Shown: positions 1 through 9,965, counted from the stretch's first letter. The stretch: 64,000 nt of DNA from Microbulbifer aggregans (GCF_020524005.1 NZ_JAIVKK010000006.1:124001-188000); one strand, 5' to 3'. Numbers and translations are program-made. Notes: generated from the sequence alone by a model not told the origin.

Positions 1-2341
1 CCAGCAGGTTGCGGCCCCACAATGCCACTTCGTACTGGCCCTGCTCGCTCATCCACACCATGCGGCCGTTCAGACGTTTGTCGTCCTTGCCTACGCCTTT
101 GACATCGCTGAAGCTCGCCAGGTAGCCCGGCTCCAGTTCATCAGTGTTTTCAGCGTAAATGTAGTCCAGGTGCAGGTTGAGATCGCCTACCGCAACCGCC
201 GGAGCCCAGTCGAAGGTCAGTGTATAAGCCGTATTTACGGACCCCTTGGCACGCTCTGTCTGCAGCTCACCGGTGGAGTCGTAGTAATCTTCCCACTGGG
301 ACTCTTCATCACGCACGGTGGTCACCAGGCCCAGGCGCAAGGAGTCAGTCGGCAGCCAGTCGATGGTCGCTTCGACACCATTGAACTGTTGATCGCCATT
401 GATCACACGCGGCAATGCATTGGCGGAACCCGGCGGTTTGCTCTCAATGCTGCGCTGACGGTTGTCGATCGCCATGTCGAAATAGCTCAGCTGCACCCGC
501 AGGCTACGCAGCAGGTCACCCTTCACGCCCAGCTCGATGTTTTCCACCTCTTCCGGCTCGATCGGGTTATCTGCAGTGAGCAGGTTAAGGGAGTCGAAAC
601 CACCGGATTTGTAGCCGGTGGAGTATGACAGGAAGGCCATCCCGGACTCAGAGAACTCGTACTGGCCAACAAGGCGACCGGTAGTGGCGCTCCAGTCGTC
701 GGAGGCGCGGCGTACGCCCTGATCCACGTTGTAATCATCCGCAGCAGAGAAGATCACGTTCTCCAGGCCATCACGCTGGCTGCCGAAGCTGGTCCCCAGG
801 GTTTCCCAGGTGAACGTCTTCTCATCGGTGCTGTAACGCAGGCCGGCCAGCACGCTGAGCTTTTCAGTCAGCGCGTAATCGAGGTCGACATAGACACCGT
901 AGTTGGTGAAGTCACCGGTGTTTTCTACGGTTTCAGTCCAGTATTCACCCGCGAAATCGGGGCCGAACAGCATGCCACCAATTCCGAGGCCCTGACTGAT
1001 CATGTCGTAGTACATGGCTTCCTGAGGGAAAGGTCCCTGAGCACCGAATGCCGGCGCGATAAGGGTGGTAAAGGTATTCCAGTCTTCCTCTTCCCACAGG
1101 TGGTCGACGGAATCCAGCAGCGCCAGCCCCATGTCACCTGCAGCCCCTTCAATTTGCGCGCGCAGACCCGGGTCATTCACGATATTGGTGGTGACCAGAC
1201 GGCTGATGGAATCCGTGGTAGCGGATACATCAGTGCGCTGATAGATATCTTCGCGGGAGTAGTTCGCACCCATCACCGCAGTCAGGCGATCGCCAGCGAA
1301 GTTAACCTGCAACTCGTGGTAAGTGATGTCAGAGTCAAAGACGTTATCGGTATCCAGATAGCGGGTGATATCTGCCGTACCGTCCTCGTCCTCGCGGTTG
1401 GTGGTTTCCCACTGGCGGAAGCTGGAAACCCACTTCAGGCTCCAGTTATCGTCGAAGCTGTGCATCAACTTGGCGTTGACGGTAGACATGGAGCGGGTTT
1501 CATTGCCGTCTACCACATCGTTTTCCACAACCGCATCAAATGGATTTTTGCTGTAGCTGTAATCGCTGACCCCGATCGCCTGGCGTGCAGCATTGTCGAC
1601 TTCATCCCAGTCGTAAGAGAGCTGGGCGGAAGTACTGTCGCTGATCTGCCAAAGGGCCGCAAGGCGACCGGTGACGATATCTTCAGAACCCGCGTCTTTA
1701 CCACCCGGATACACGTTTTCCAGAATGCCGTCGCGCTGGTAACTCATCAGGTTACCGCGTACGAAGAAATTGTCGCTCAGGGGCGCGTTGACCATGCCTT
1801 CCAACTGGGTGAGGCCAAAGTTGCCGGTGCGCGCGGAAACAAACGCATCAAAGTCTGCTTGCGGTGGATTTGGAACCAGGTTCACGGTACCGGCGGCGGC
1901 GTTACGGCCAAACAGGGTCCCCTGCGGGCCTTTCAGCACTTCCACGCGCTGCATATCCGCGAAAGACATAGAGGTGGCCGGCGCCGGGACATAGGCGTCG
2001 TCGTAGAACACCGCGACGGACGGATCGCCACCGGCGCTGATGTTGGAACTGCGGACGCCACGAATACTGAGCGCAGACTGGGTGATGCCGGATCCGACTT
2101 CAAAACCCGGAATATAGTCCGCCATGTCGGCGAGCTTCAGAGCATTGGTGTTTTCAATATCCGCAGTGGAAAAAGTGTCCACCGTTACCGGTACTTCCAG
2201 CGTATTCTGTTCACGCTTCTGTGCGGTCACGATGATTTCTTCGAGAATCAGTTCGTTGGCAAAAGCCGGGGTTGCGACACCCGTAGCAATGGCAACAGCG
2301 AGGGCAATCGGACTACGCCCGCTCAAGTGAGTTTTAGTCAT
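1..2341 (-). CDS. TonB-dependent outer-membrane receptor, C-terminus cut by window start
   Basis: The reading frame stays open from an ATG at 2341 to the window edge and gives 780 residues. It begins with a signal peptide (MTKTHLSGRSPIALAVAIA then GVATPAFA). The motif ELILEEIIVTAQKREQ follows, which serves as the TonB-box region in this receptor class. A plug domain comes next (SIRGVRSS, VEVLKGPQGTLFGRNAAAGTVNL), then a long beta-barrel region ending at WGRNLL. That motif lies close to the C-terminus in this family, so only a few tens of residues should be missing. It would import a ligand across the outer membrane using TonB energy. The substrate cannot be read from the sequence. Its position beside the hut genes makes a link to histidine or peptide uptake possible, but no HutC-type site is visible upstream. 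A GGGAAG ribosome binding site precedes the ATG. Confidence 0.93.
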   Translation of the reverse strand, partial: MTKTHLSGRSPIALAVAIATGVATPAFANELILEEIIVTAQKREQNTLEVPVTVDTFSTADIENTNALKLADMADYIPGFEVGSGITQSALSIRGVRSSNISAGGDPSVAVFYDDAYVPAPATSMSFADMQRVEVLKGPQGTLFGRNAAAGTVNLVPNPPQADFDAFVSARTGNFGLTQLEGMVNAPLSDNFFVRGNLMSYQRDGILENVYPGGKDAGSEDIVTGRLAALWQISDSTSAQLSYDWDEVDNAARQAIGVSDYSYSKNPFDAVVENDVVDGNETRSMSTVNAKLMHSFDDNWSLKWVSSFRQWETTNREDEDGTADITRYLDTDNVFDSDITYHELQVNFAGDRLTAVMGANYSREDIYQRTDVSATTDSISRLVTTNIVNDPGLRAQIEGAAGDMGLALLDSVDHLWEEEDWNTFTTLIAPAFGAQGPFPQEAMYYDMISQGLGIGGMLFGPDFAGEYWTETVENTGDFTNYGVYVDLDYALTEKLSVLAGLRYSTDEKTFTWETLGTSFGSQRDGLENVIFSAADDYNVDQGVRRASDDWSATTGRLVGQYEFSESGMAFLSYSTGYKSGGFDSLNLLTADNPIEPEEVENIELGVKGDLLRSLRVQLSYFDMAIDNRQRSIESKPPGSANALPRVINGDQQFNGVEATIDWLPTDSLRLGLVTTVRDEESQWEDYYDSTGELQTERAKGSVNTAYTLTFDWAPAVAVGDLNLHLDYIYAENTDELEPGYLASFSDVKGVGKDDKRLNGRMVWMSEQGQYEVALWGRNLL

Positions 2342-2812
2342 AGGTCTTCCCACAGGTTTTATTTTTAGATCGAAGAACCTCAAATGCGCAGCAATACCAC
2401 TCACCACTCTTACCGGCATCCCCACCCTGAGGCGATGTTTCGCTGCGATTTTCTCCGCCATATTGGCCTCGCGAAACTAGCACAGGGTTTGTTACCGAAC
2501 TACACAGGCGTACCAGTCATCCCAATTTTTTATTCAAAATGCGCACTTTGTTCCAATTCACTGTGACATGAGCACATGCGTTTTTGTGATATGCAGCCCA
2601 AAATTTGGGAGAACCGCTACGTTCAGTCCGGCCCTAATAGAACAGCAATTAATACGCCAACCTTAAGGTCGACCAACAGCAGGCCGCCCAAGAGGGGTAG
2701 TGAAAAAGGGAAAAAAGCGCGCGAAGGGGAAGGGAAAAGAAAGCGAAAGGCTGAACTGAACGGCAATTATCACCGCAGTACCCGAGGGCACTGCGGTACT
2801 CAGAACCGGTTA
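2342..2812. other. Intergenic region between receptor promoter side and hutG 3' end
   Basis: No convincing gene is present. Open frames here overlap an A/G-rich, low-complexity stretch (about 2699-2760) and lack a ribosome binding site or recognisable motifs. The promoter of the leftward receptor gene should lie in the left half. No HutC-like palindrome was seen. A hairpin just downstream of hutG is listed separately. Confidence 0.6.
2772..2797 (-). terminator. Hairpin downstream of hutG
   Basis: Perfect 8-bp stem ACCGCAGT/ACTGCGGT with a 10-nt loop, about 15 nt after the hutG stop codon. No clear T tract follows on the minus strand, so intrinsic termination is uncertain. It may only protect the mRNA 3' end. 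Confidence 0.4.
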
Positions 2813-3766
2813 TCAGCCTTTGATCCCATTGGCAATCTGGAAGGCCACGCGGGCCGCGGTGCGCGCAGCGTGGTCTTCGATATCGAAATACGGGTTGAAT
2901 TCTGCCAGATCCGCAAGACAGACCTTTTTCGATTCCAGCACGGTATCCAGCAGGGGCTCGAACAGCTCGAAGCCCACCCCGCGCCCAGCCGGGGCACTCA
3001 CTGCAGGCATAATCGCCGCCGGGAAGACATCCAGATCGATGGTGAGATAGACAAAGTCCACCTTATCGATAAATTCAGCAATCTGCTTTTGCACCTGTTC
3101 AATCCGCCAGGGCACGATCTCACGATCAGAAATCACCTTCGCTCCCAGCTCTTCTGCGCGCTGATACAGCGCCGGCGTGTTGGCCGTGGCCGCCGCGCCG
3201 ACACACAGGTAATTGAAGGCGCGACCATTGAGATCACACTGCTCGGCAATCTGGAAAAACGGCGTGCCCGAGGATCCCTGGGGAGCCGGCAAGCGCAGAT
3301 CCAGGTGCGCATCGAAGTTGATGATGCCGAGACTTTTGTCACGATGCTGCTCACGCATCCAGCGCGCGATACCCTGGTAGCTGCCGTAGGCGATCTCATG
3401 ACCGCCGCCAAGTACCAGCGGAAAATGTCCCCCGGTCATCAACTCCGTGATCCGGGCACCGAGCATGGCTTGCCCGGATTCCAGATCGTCTTTTTCCACC
3501 CGCACGTTGCCCGCGTCGTACAACGGTGCACTGAAGGTTTTGGGTAAATTTGCCATGGCCAGGCGCAGGATACGCGGGCCCTTGGCGGCACCGATGCGCC
3601 CTTTATTACGGCGCACACCCTCGTCGGAAGAAAACCCGAGCACGGCGATGCCCGGCGGGCTGTCCAGGTGTAATGGGACTATGTCCTGGTGCCAGCGCCG
3701 ACCGATTTTGCCGTCTTCACTGTCGACGCGGCCGCTCCACAGGCGCATATCAGCCAGCTGTAACAT
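2813..3766 (-). CDS. hutG: Formiminoglutamase (formimidoylglutamase)
   Basis: 317 residues, the usual length for HutG. It belongs to the arginase/ureohydrolase superfamily. The manganese-binding motifs are visible: GGGHEIAYG, NFDAHLDLR and TIDLDVFPA. It catalyses the last step of this histidine pathway, hydrolysing N-formimino-L-glutamate to glutamate and formamide in the cytoplasm. The ATG at 3766 lies inside the 3' end of hutI (17-bp overlap) and follows a strong GGAGG sequence, so the two genes are probably translationally coupled. Using HutG rather than HutF implies the four-step route without formylglutamate. Confidence 0.96.
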   Translation of the reverse strand: MLQLADMRLWSGRVDSEDGKIGRRWHQDIVPLHLDSPPGIAVLGFSSDEGVRRNKGRIGAAKGPRILRLAMANLPKTFSAPLYDAGNVRVEKDDLESGQAMLGARITELMTGGHFPLVLGGGHEIAYGSYQGIARWMREQHRDKSLGIINFDAHLDLRLPAPQGSSGTPFFQIAEQCDLNGRAFNYLCVGAAATANTPALYQRAEELGAKVISDREIVPWRIEQVQKQIAEFIDKVDFVYLTIDLDVFPAAIMPAVSAPAGRGVGFELFEPLLDTVLESKKVCLADLAEFNPYFDIEDHAARTAARVAFQIANGIKG

Positions 3767-4979
3767 GGCGACCTCCGAAAATTACCTCAGACGGTTTCAG
3801 TGCGCCCATTTCATAGGCGAGCTGATCCGGACTGTCCATGGGCCAGAGCACCATGTCAGCCACCAATCCCGCACGCAACACGCCGCGGCTGCAACAGATC
3901 CCCAGGGCGCGAGCGGCCGAGCGGGTTACACCCGCCAGGGCTTCCGCCGGGGTAAGGCCAAAGAAGTTGCAACTCATGTTCATCATCAAGCGCAGAGAGG
4001 CGATCGGGCAGGTGCCGGGGTTCAGGTCGGTGGAAATCGCCATGGGCACGCCGGCAGCGCGCAGCTTGTCCACCGGAGGTACACGGGTTTCCTTCAGGGT
4101 GTAGAAGGCACCCGGCAGCAGTACTGCAGCCGTGCCGCTCTCGGCCATTGCCGCAACGTCGGCATCGGAGATGTATTCGATGTGATCCACAGACAGTGCA
4201 CCGGCCCTGGCCGCCATCTCGGTGGCGCCAGTGCGCGCCAACTGTTCCGCATGCACTTTTACCGGCAGGCCCAGCTCTTTCGCGGCGTCGATCACACGCT
4301 GACTCTGTTCTACGGAAAACGCGATGTTTTCACAGAACATGTCCACGGCATCGGCGAGCTGCTCTTTGGCAACAGCCGGCAGGATTTCGTTGCACACGAG
4401 ATCGATGTAGTCGTCGGCGCGCCCATCGTATTCCGGCGGCAGCGCATGAGCGGCGAGGCAGGTGGTGAGAATGTTTACCGGGTAGTGCTGGGCCAGGCGA
4501 CGAGCGACGCGCAGTTGCTTGAGCTCCGCATCCAGCTCCAGCCCGTAACCGGATTTGATTTCAACGGTGGTCACACCTTCGGACATCAGCGCTTTGAGGC
4601 GCGGTTCGGCGCTGTGATACAGGTCTTCGGCACTGGCGGCGCGGGTGGCGCGTACCGTTGAGAGTATGCCGCCGCCGGCACGGGCAACGTCTTCATAGCT
4701 CTCGCCGCCGAGGCGACGGGCAAATTCACCGGCGCGGTGGCCGCCGTACACCAGGTGGGTGTGGCAGTCGATCAGCCCCGGCGTCAGCCACTGGCCCTCG
4801 CCATCGATGATCTGGTCGGCGGCGGTCTCGGGCAATTCCCGGCGCGGGCCGATCCAGACAATTTTATTCCCGGTCACCGCCACCGCGGCATCTTCAATTG
4901 CGCCATAGGCACCCGGCAGAGACGGGTCCATGGTCGCCGCGTGGACATTGGTAATCAGCAGATCACAGCGTTCAGTCAT
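3750..4979 (-). CDS. hutI: Imidazolonepropionase
   Basis: 409 residues, typical for HutI of the amidohydrolase superfamily. Visible motifs are the metal-binding DCHTHLVYGG near residue 70, VTTVEIKSGYGLE, VKVHAEQLA and STDLNPGTC. It hydrolyses imidazolone-5-propionate to N-formimino-L-glutamate. It is the first gene of the leftward hutI-hutG unit and overlaps hutG. The start at 4979 is divergent from hutC. The shared 5' region holds a HutC-type operator at 5295-5308 and a nested palindrome at 5094-5190, so expression is probably repressed by HutC until urocanate is present. Confidence 0.96.
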   Translation of the reverse strand: MTERCDLLITNVHAATMDPSLPGAYGAIEDAAVAVTGNKIVWIGPRRELPETAADQIIDGEGQWLTPGLIDCHTHLVYGGHRAGEFARRLGGESYEDVARAGGGILSTVRATRAASAEDLYHSAEPRLKALMSEGVTTVEIKSGYGLELDAELKQLRVARRLAQHYPVNILTTCLAAHALPPEYDGRADDYIDLVCNEILPAVAKEQLADAVDMFCENIAFSVEQSQRVIDAAKELGLPVKVHAEQLARTGATEMAARAGALSVDHIEYISDADVAAMAESGTAAVLLPGAFYTLKETRVPPVDKLRAAGVPMAISTDLNPGTCPIASLRLMMNMSCNFFGLTPAEALAGVTRSAARALGICCSRGVLRAGLVADMVLWPMDSPDQLAYEMGALKPSEVIFGGRHVTAG

Positions 4980-5052
4980 ATTGGCTCACTGAATTGGCGT
5001 TAATTGTAACGATAGCCCGATTGGGGCTGCTTGGCGCAGATTCTCACACTCA

Positions 5053-5084
5053 CACTAGTGAGGAGCACTGCTCCAGTGCTAGTG
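5053..5084. repeat. Small inverted repeat upstream of hutI
   Basis: CACTAG (5053-5058) pairs with CTAGTG (5079-5084), and an inner GGAGC/GCTCC hairpin lies between them. It sits between hutI and the larger palindrome at 5094. Function unknown; it may belong to the same repeat cluster. Confidence 0.5.
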
Positions 5085-5093
5085 GCGGCCGAG

Positions 5094-5190
5094 TACCGGG
5101 TTAGGGTTTTCAGGACCGCTGTGTACCCATCCATGGGCGCTGCGGCGGCGACGTCCTGTCGCCGACGCTCCTGAAAACCCTAACCCGGCA
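5094..5190. repeat. Nested palindrome family, copy 1 (core forward)
   Basis: Arms 5096-5115 and 5169-5188 are perfect 20-bp reverse complements (left arm CCGGGTTAGGGTTTTCAGGA). The 53-nt core (5116-5168) starts CCGCTGTGTACCCATCC and ends with a small hairpin CGGCGACGTCCTGTCGCCG. It lies between divergent hutI and hutC. Confidence 0.88.
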
Positions 5191-5294
5191 CCCAGCCTTC
5201 AATTCAAGCTCCGTACTCCGTAGCTTCACAGCCTTCCCTCGTTACGCCTATTGACAGCCGAGGTGCCTGAATTCATAGTTGCGCCATCGCACAG

Positions 5295-5308
5295 CTTGTA
5301 TATACAAG
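5295..5308. promoter_or_regulatory. HutC-type operator
   Basis: A perfect 14-bp palindrome CTTGTATATACAAG, followed after two bases by a partial second TGTACA. This matches the TTGTATATACAA-like operators known for GntR-family HutC repressors. It sits 53 bp ahead of the chosen hutC start and about 320 bp ahead of hutI, so it can directly control hutC (autoregulation) and possibly the divergent hutI-hutG unit. Confidence 0.8.
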
Positions 5309-5360
5309 AATGTACAACCGGGTAGCCACTTTACCCGAGCAGGCAAAGACCACACAAGTT

Positions 5361-6107
5361 ATGAGTCAGGCGTCACCGGTGTTAACAACAGAAAGACCAG
5401 ACAGCGGCAGCCAACCACGCTACGCCGCCATCAAGGCCCATATCCGCAGCCAGATCGAAAGCGGCGAATGGCCCGCGCACTTTCGTGTGCCCTCGGAAAA
5501 CCAGCTCGCCCAGGACTTCGGCGTAAGCCGCATGACCGCCCGCCGCGCCCTGTCGGAACTCACCGACGAAGGCGTGCTGCTGCGCTCCCAGGGCCTAGGC
5601 ACTTTTGTTGCCGAACCAGTACCTGCCGGTTCCCTGCTGGAAGTGCGCAACATTGCCGACGAAGTCGCCGCCCGCGGTCACAGCTATGCCGCCCGTATCC
5701 TCAAGCTCGAACAGACCGAAGCGAGCACCGAAGTCGCCGTCGCCCTCGGCCTCGCCGAAGGTGCTGCCGTATATCACTCGATCATCGTGCACCTGGATAA
5801 CAACCTGCCGATCCAGTTCGAGGAACGCTATACCAACCCCACGCTGGTGCCGGAATACCTGCAGCAGGACTTCAGCACGACCACGCCAAACGAATACCTC
5901 ACCCGCGTGGCACCGCTCACCGAGGTGGACACTACGGTGGAGGCCATAGGCGCGGACGAAACCGTTGGCAACGCTCTGGAGGTCAAACCGGGTACCGCGT
6001 GCCTGCAAATCTGGCGACGCACCAAAAGCAGCGCCGGCACCGTCAGCTTCGCGCGACTGGTGCACCCGGGAAATCGATACCGGTTGGGCGCACAGCTGAG
6101 GTTTTAG
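5361..6107 (+). CDS. hutC: Histidine-utilisation repressor, GntR family (HutC subfamily)
   Basis: 248 residues from the ATG at 5361. An upstream in-frame ATG at 5310 touches the operator and would add 17 unconserved residues, so I prefer 5361. The N-terminus is a winged helix (RYAAIKAHIRSQIESG, VPSENQLAQDFGVSRMTARRAL, GTFVAEP). The C-terminal UTRA ligand domain follows (FEERYTNPTLVPEYLQQDF near its middle). HutC proteins repress hut genes and are released by urocanate. Its place between hutIG and hutUH and the palindrome just upstream fit this role. The other GntR/UTRA subfamilies are unlikely given the neighbours. Confidence 0.93.
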   Translation: MSQASPVLTTERPDSGSQPRYAAIKAHIRSQIESGEWPAHFRVPSENQLAQDFGVSRMTARRALSELTDEGVLLRSQGLGTFVAEPVPAGSLLEVRNIADEVAARGHSYAARILKLEQTEASTEVAVALGLAEGAAVYHSIIVHLDNNLPIQFEERYTNPTLVPEYLQQDFSTTTPNEYLTRVAPLTEVDTTVEAIGADETVGNALEVKPGTACLQIWRRTKSSAGTVSFARLVHPGNRYRLGAQLRF

Positions 6108-6112
6108 CCCTC

Positions 6113-6190
6113 GTCATGCCGGACTTGATCCGGCATCCAGCAATGCTCTAGCGACAAGGAACTGGATCCCGGCCTTCGCCGGGATGACGA
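6113..6190. repeat. Dispersed GTCATCCCGG-type short repeats
   Basis: Two adjacent short palindromic units, CGTCATGCCGGACTTGATCC and CTGGATCCCGGCCTTCGCC, the latter continuing into GGGATGACGAG. They belong to the short GTCATnCCGG...CCGGnATCCAG repeats common in proteobacterial intergenic DNA. Relatives occur near 14724-14752 and 43177-43203. A GAGACGAGAGACGAGA micro-repeat follows. Confidence 0.65.
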
Positions 6191-6232
6191 GAGACGAGAG
6201 ACGAGAAACGAAGAACTGAAATACGAATTGAA

Positions 6233-6356
6233 GGCGGGGTGCCGGGGAAGGGTTTTCAGGAGCGTCGGCGACAGGACGTCGCCGACGCAGCGCCCAGGGA
6301 TGGGTTGAAGGGGGGCGCCTAGCCCGGTCCTGAACACCCTTCCCCGGTATCCCGCC
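6233..6356. repeat. Nested palindrome family, copy 2 (long core, reverse)
   Basis: 29-bp arms (6233-6261 and 6328-6356) with three mismatches enclose a 66-nt core in reverse orientation, containing GGCGACAGGACGTCGCC and CCCAGGGATGGGTTGAAGG. It shares the long-core extension GGCGCCTAG with copies 4 and 9. It lies between hutC and hutU. Confidence 0.88.
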
Positions 6357-6449
6357 GCCACCGGACCAAAATCCGGAGCACCCAATATCACGGGGCCAAA
6401 AGCCCATGAGACTTTTTCAAACCAAGAATTTGGAAACGACGAGGCATCC

Positions 6450-8123
6450 ATGACCGATAAACGCCACGATCCCAGCCGTAAAATTGCCGCCCCTACCGGC
6501 ACCAAGCTGAACGCAAAAAGCTGGCTCACCGAAGCGCCCCTGCGCATGCTGATGAACAACCTGCACCCCGACGTCGCCGAACGTCCGGAAGACCTGGTGG
6601 TTTACGGCGGTATCGGCCGCGCCGCGCGCGACTGGGAGTGCTACGACAAAATCGTCGAAGTACTCAAGCGCCTCGAAGACGACGAAACCCTCCTCGTGCA
6701 GTCCGGCAAACCCGTCGGCGTGTTCAAAACCCACGCCGACGCCCCCCGCGTACTCATCGCCAACTCCAACCTCGTCCCCCACTGGGCCAACTGGGAACAC
6801 TTCAACGAGCTGGATAAAAAAGGCCTGGCCATGTACGGCCAGATGACCGCCGGCTCCTGGATCTATATCGGCTCCCAGGGCATCGTCCAGGGCACCTACG
6901 AAACCTTTGCCGCAGTCGCCCGCAAACACTTCGATGGCGAAGCGAAAGGAAAGTGGGTGCTGACCGGCGGCCTCGGCGGCATGGGTGGAGCCCAGCCACT
7001 GGCCGCCACCATGGCCGGCTTCAGCATGATCGCGGTCGAATGCGATGAAACCCGCATCGACTTCCGCCTGCGCACCGGCTACGTGGACAAGAAAGCCACC
7101 AGCCTCGACGAAGCCCTGGCCATGATCAACGAAGCCATGGAAAAAGGCGAAGCCATCTCCGTCGGCCTGCTCGGCAACGCCGCCAACGTATTCCCGGAAA
7201 TCGTCGAGCGCGGCATCCTGCCCGACTGCGTTACCGACCAGACCTCCGCCCACGACCCGCTGAACGGCTACCTGCCGAAAGGCTGGACCATGGAGCAGGC
7301 AGCCGAAATGCGTAAGCAGGACGAAGCCCTGGTGGTGAAAGAAGCCAAGAAATCCATGGGCATTCAGGTAGAAGCCATGCTTGCCCTGCAAGAGCGCGGC
7401 GCGGCCACCCTCGACTACGGCAACAACATCCGCCAGATGGCGTTCGAAGTAGGCGTAAAAAACGCATTCGACTTCCCCGGCTTCGTACCGGCCTACATCC
7501 GCCCGCTGTTCTGCGAAGGCATCGGCCCCTTCCGCTGGGCGGCACTGTCCGGCAACCCGGAAGACATCTACAAGACCGACGCCAAGGTAAAAGAGCTGAT
7601 CCCGGACAACCCGCAACTGCACAACTGGCTGGACATGGCGCGCGAGCGCATCCAGTTCCAGGGCCTGCCCGCGCGTATCTGCTGGGTCGGCCTGAAAGAC
7701 CGCGCGCGCCTGGCGCTGGCGTTCAATGAAATGGTCGCCAACGGCGAACTGGAAGCACCGGTTGTAATCGGCCGCGACCACCTCGACTCCGGCTCCGTAG
7801 CCAGCCCCAACCGCGAAACCGAATCCATGATGGACGGCAGCGATGCCGTTTCCGACTGGCCGCTACTGAACGCCCTGCTAAACACCGCCTCCGGTGCCAC
7901 CTGGGTGAGCCTGCACCACGGCGGCGGCGTGGGTATGGGCTTCTCCCAGCACAGCGGGGTAGTGATCGTGTGCGACGGTACCGAAGCGGCGAAAAAACGC
8001 ATCGCACGCGTGCTGTGGAACGACCCGGCCACCGGCGTGATGCGCCATGCGGATGCGGGCTACGACATTGCGAAAAACTGCGCGCGCGAGCAGGGCCTGG
8101 ACCTGCCGATGCTCAAGGATTAA
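6450..8123 (+). CDS. hutU: Urocanate hydratase (urocanase)
   Basis: 557 residues, full length for HutU. It adds water to urocanate to give imidazolone-5-propionate, using tightly bound NAD+ as an electrophile. The N-terminus reads [16 protein letters not shown], followed by [15 protein letters not shown]. The glycine-rich NAD+ loop [11 protein letters not shown] is near residue 175, and [15 protein letters not shown] is near the C-terminus. The ATG follows GACGAGG. hutH lies 129 bp downstream, separated by a REP-like palindrome, so the two may form an operon with hutC. Confidence 0.97.
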   Translation: MTDKRHDPSRKIAAPTGTKLNAKSWLTEAPLRMLMNNLHPDVAERPEDLVVYGGIGRAARDWECYDKIVEVLKRLEDDETLLVQSGKPVGVFKTHADAPRVLIANSNLVPHWANWEHFNELDKKGLAMYGQMTAGSWIYIGSQGIVQGTYETFAAVARKHFDGEAKGKWVLTGGLGGMGGAQPLAATMAGFSMIAVECDETRIDFRLRTGYVDKKATSLDEALAMINEAMEKGEAISVGLLGNAANVFPEIVERGILPDCVTDQTSAHDPLNGYLPKGWTMEQAAEMRKQDEALVVKEAKKSMGIQVEAMLALQERGAATLDYGNNIRQMAFEVGVKNAFDFPGFVPAYIRPLFCEGIGPFRWAALSGNPEDIYKTDAKVKELIPDNPQLHNWLDMARERIQFQGLPARICWVGLKDRARLALAFNEMVANGELEAPVVIGRDHLDSGSVASPNRETESMMDGSDAVSDWPLLNALLNTASGATWVSLHHGGGVGMGFSQHSGVVIVCDGTEAAKKRIARVLWNDPATGVMRHADAGYDIAKNCAREQGLDLPMLKD

Positions 8124-8149
8124 TTCCGCAACCCAATAATTTCCTCAAC

Positions 8150-8216
8150 GTAGGAGCCTGCTTGCAGGCGAACAATCCGGGCATTCCCATGAATTCGCCT
8201 GCAAGCAGGCTCCTAC
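8150..8216. repeat. REP-like palindrome between hutU and hutH
   Basis: Perfect 23-bp arms, 8150-8172 (GTAGGAGCCTGCTTGCAGG then CGAA) and 8194-8216, with a 21-nt loop. The sequence resembles the GTAGGAGC-type REP/BIME sequences of pseudomonads. A second copy lies at 43215-43281. Confidence 0.88.
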
Positions 8217-8252
8217 TGGCAAGAAGCAAATTTAGATTTCGGTGAAAATTTT

Positions 8253-9803
8253 ATGTACCAACTGGAAATCAATCCCGGTCAACTGAGCCTGGAACAACTG
8301 CGTCGCGTTGCCCGCGAGCCAGTGCAACTGAGCCTCTCCAAGGACGCCCACGCGGCCATTCACGCCTCCGCCAAAACCGTCGCCGACGTACTGGAACAGG
8401 GCCGTACCGTTTACGGAATCAATACCGGCTTTGGCCTGCTGGCCAACACCAGCATCAAGAAAGAAGACCTGGAAACCCTGCAGCGCGCGATCGTTTTATC
8501 CCACGCCGCAGGCACCGGTAACTTCATGAGCGAAGACACCGTGCGTCTGCTGATAGTGCTGAAAATCAACTCCCTCGCACGCGGCTTTTCCGGTATTCGC
8601 CTGGAAGTGATCGAAGCGCTGATCAAATTGGTCAATGCCGGAGTGTATCCGGCCATTCCAGAAAAAGGTTCTGTGGGCGCTTCCGGCGATCTGGCACCGC
8701 TGGCACATATGAGTGTGGTGCTGCTCGGCGAAGGTGAATGTTTTATCAACGGTGAGCGCAAGCCTGCATCCGAAGGTCTGCGCTTTGCAGAAATGCGCCC
8801 GGTGGTGCTCGCACCAAAAGAAGGTCTGGCGCTGCTGAACGGCACCCAGGCCTCCACGGCTTTTGCCCTGCAGGGCCTGTTCTCTGCCGAAGACCTGTTT
8901 GCCGGTGCCGTGGTAACCGGAGCACTGACACTGGAAGCTGCCAAAGGCTCCCGCCGCCCGTTCGACGATCGTATTCACCTGGTGCGCGGTCAGAAAGCCC
9001 AGCGCGATGTGGCCGCGAGCTATCGCGACCTGCTGGGTGAAGGCAGTGAGATTGGCGATTCCCATGTCGACTGCGAAAAGGTACAGGACCCCTATTCCCT
9101 GCGCTGCCAGCCTCAGGTTATGGGCGCCTGCCTGCAGCAGATCCGCTTCGCCTCCGAAGTGTTGCTGGCCGAAGCCAATGGTGTTTCCGATAATCCGCTG
9201 GTATTCACTGACGTAGAAAATCCGGAAAACTCCGACATTATCTCCGGCGGCAACTTCCACGCCGAACCGGTGGCCATGGTTGCCGACAATCTGGCGCTGG
9301 CGATTGCGGAAATCGGCTCCCTGTCCGAGCGCCGCATGGCGCTGTTGATCGACTCCAACCTGTCCGGCCTGCCGCCGTTCCTGGTGGACAACGGCGGGGT
9401 GAACTCCGGTTTCATGATCGCGCAGGTTACCTCTGCGGCACTGGCCAGCGAAAACAAGACCTTCGCGCACCCGGCGAGCGTCGACTCCCTGCCCACTTCC
9501 GCCAACCAGGAAGACCACGTGTCCATGGCTACCTTCGCCGGCCGCCGCCTGCGCGATATGGCCGACAACACCTGTGGCATTCTCGCCGTGGAACTGCTGG
9601 CCGCCTGCCAGGGCCTGGACTTCCGTGCACCGCTGAAGACCACTGAGAAGCTGGAAAACGCCAAAGCTGCCCTGCGTGAACGCGTACCCTTCTACGACAA
9701 GGACCGCTACTTCGCGCCAGATATCGAGGAAGCCAAGCAGCTGCTGGCAAGTGCTTACTATCGTGAGTACCTGGTAAACGAAATGCTGCCGAGTAACCAG
9801 TAA
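8253..9803 (+). CDS. hutH: Histidine ammonia-lyase (histidase)
   Basis: 516 residues, typical length. It deaminates L-histidine to urocanate, the first step of the pathway. The cofactor-forming tripeptide Ala143-Ser144-Gly145 lies in [15 protein letters not shown] and cyclises to the MIO electrophile. Other family motifs are [12 protein letters not shown], the NGTQAS region, [14 protein letters not shown] and FHAEPVAM. The start at 8253 follows GGTGAA. It is the last hut gene on the plus strand. The product urocanate is also the usual HutC inducer. Confidence 0.97.
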   Translation: MYQLEINPGQLSLEQLRRVAREPVQLSLSKDAHAAIHASAKTVADVLEQGRTVYGINTGFGLLANTSIKKEDLETLQRAIVLSHAAGTGNFMSEDTVRLLIVLKINSLARGFSGIRLEVIEALIKLVNAGVYPAIPEKGSVGASGDLAPLAHMSVVLLGEGECFINGERKPASEGLRFAEMRPVVLAPKEGLALLNGTQASTAFALQGLFSAEDLFAGAVVTGALTLEAAKGSRRPFDDRIHLVRGQKAQRDVAASYRDLLGEGSEIGDSHVDCEKVQDPYSLRCQPQVMGACLQQIRFASEVLLAEANGVSDNPLVFTDVENPENSDIISGGNFHAEPVAMVADNLALAIAEIGSLSERRMALLIDSNLSGLPPFLVDNGGVNSGFMIAQVTSAALASENKTFAHPASVDSLPTSANQEDHVSMATFAGRRLRDMADNTCGILAVELLAACQGLDFRAPLKTTEKLENAKAALRERVPFYDKDRYFAPDIEEAKQLLASAYYREYLVNEMLPSNQ

Positions 9804-9883
9804 GCTTCACCCAAACTACCCAAGATTCGCTCACGGAGCGCGATGCTCAAGAGCGAAGGCCCGCGGCTACCGGGGCCCGTTTC

Positions 9884-9965
9884 TAAAGCTTCACCGCCAG
9901 GGATGGCAGTGCGGAGCCCCCTGGGATGGGCATAGGGCTACGCCCAGTCCGCGCCCTGGCAGCAG
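9884..9965. repeat. Possible degenerate relic of the nested palindrome family
   Basis: The stretch contains CACCGCCAGGGATGGCAGTG and CTGGGATGGGCATAGGGC. These resemble the two AGGGATG-bearing core units of copies 2, 5 and 11, but no matching outer arms were found. It lies downstream of hutH and before copy 3. Confidence 0.4.

Noticed and set aside
1100-2368. Long plus-strand open frame inside the receptor gene
   Set aside because: It is antisense to the TonB-dependent receptor, whose signal peptide, plug and barrel motifs are clear, and it has no recognisable motifs.
2576-3547. Plus-strand open frame over the hutG region
   Set aside because: Antisense to hutG, with a low-complexity start and no family motifs.
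5041-5360. Possible CRISPR array suggested by repeated palindromes
   Set aside because: The repeats are large, spaced irregularly over kilobases, lie in both orientations and vary in their arms. There are no short regular spacers and no cas genes.
6417-7781. Minus-strand open frame opposite hutU
   Set aside because: An antisense shadow; hutU has full-length conserved motifs on the plus strand.
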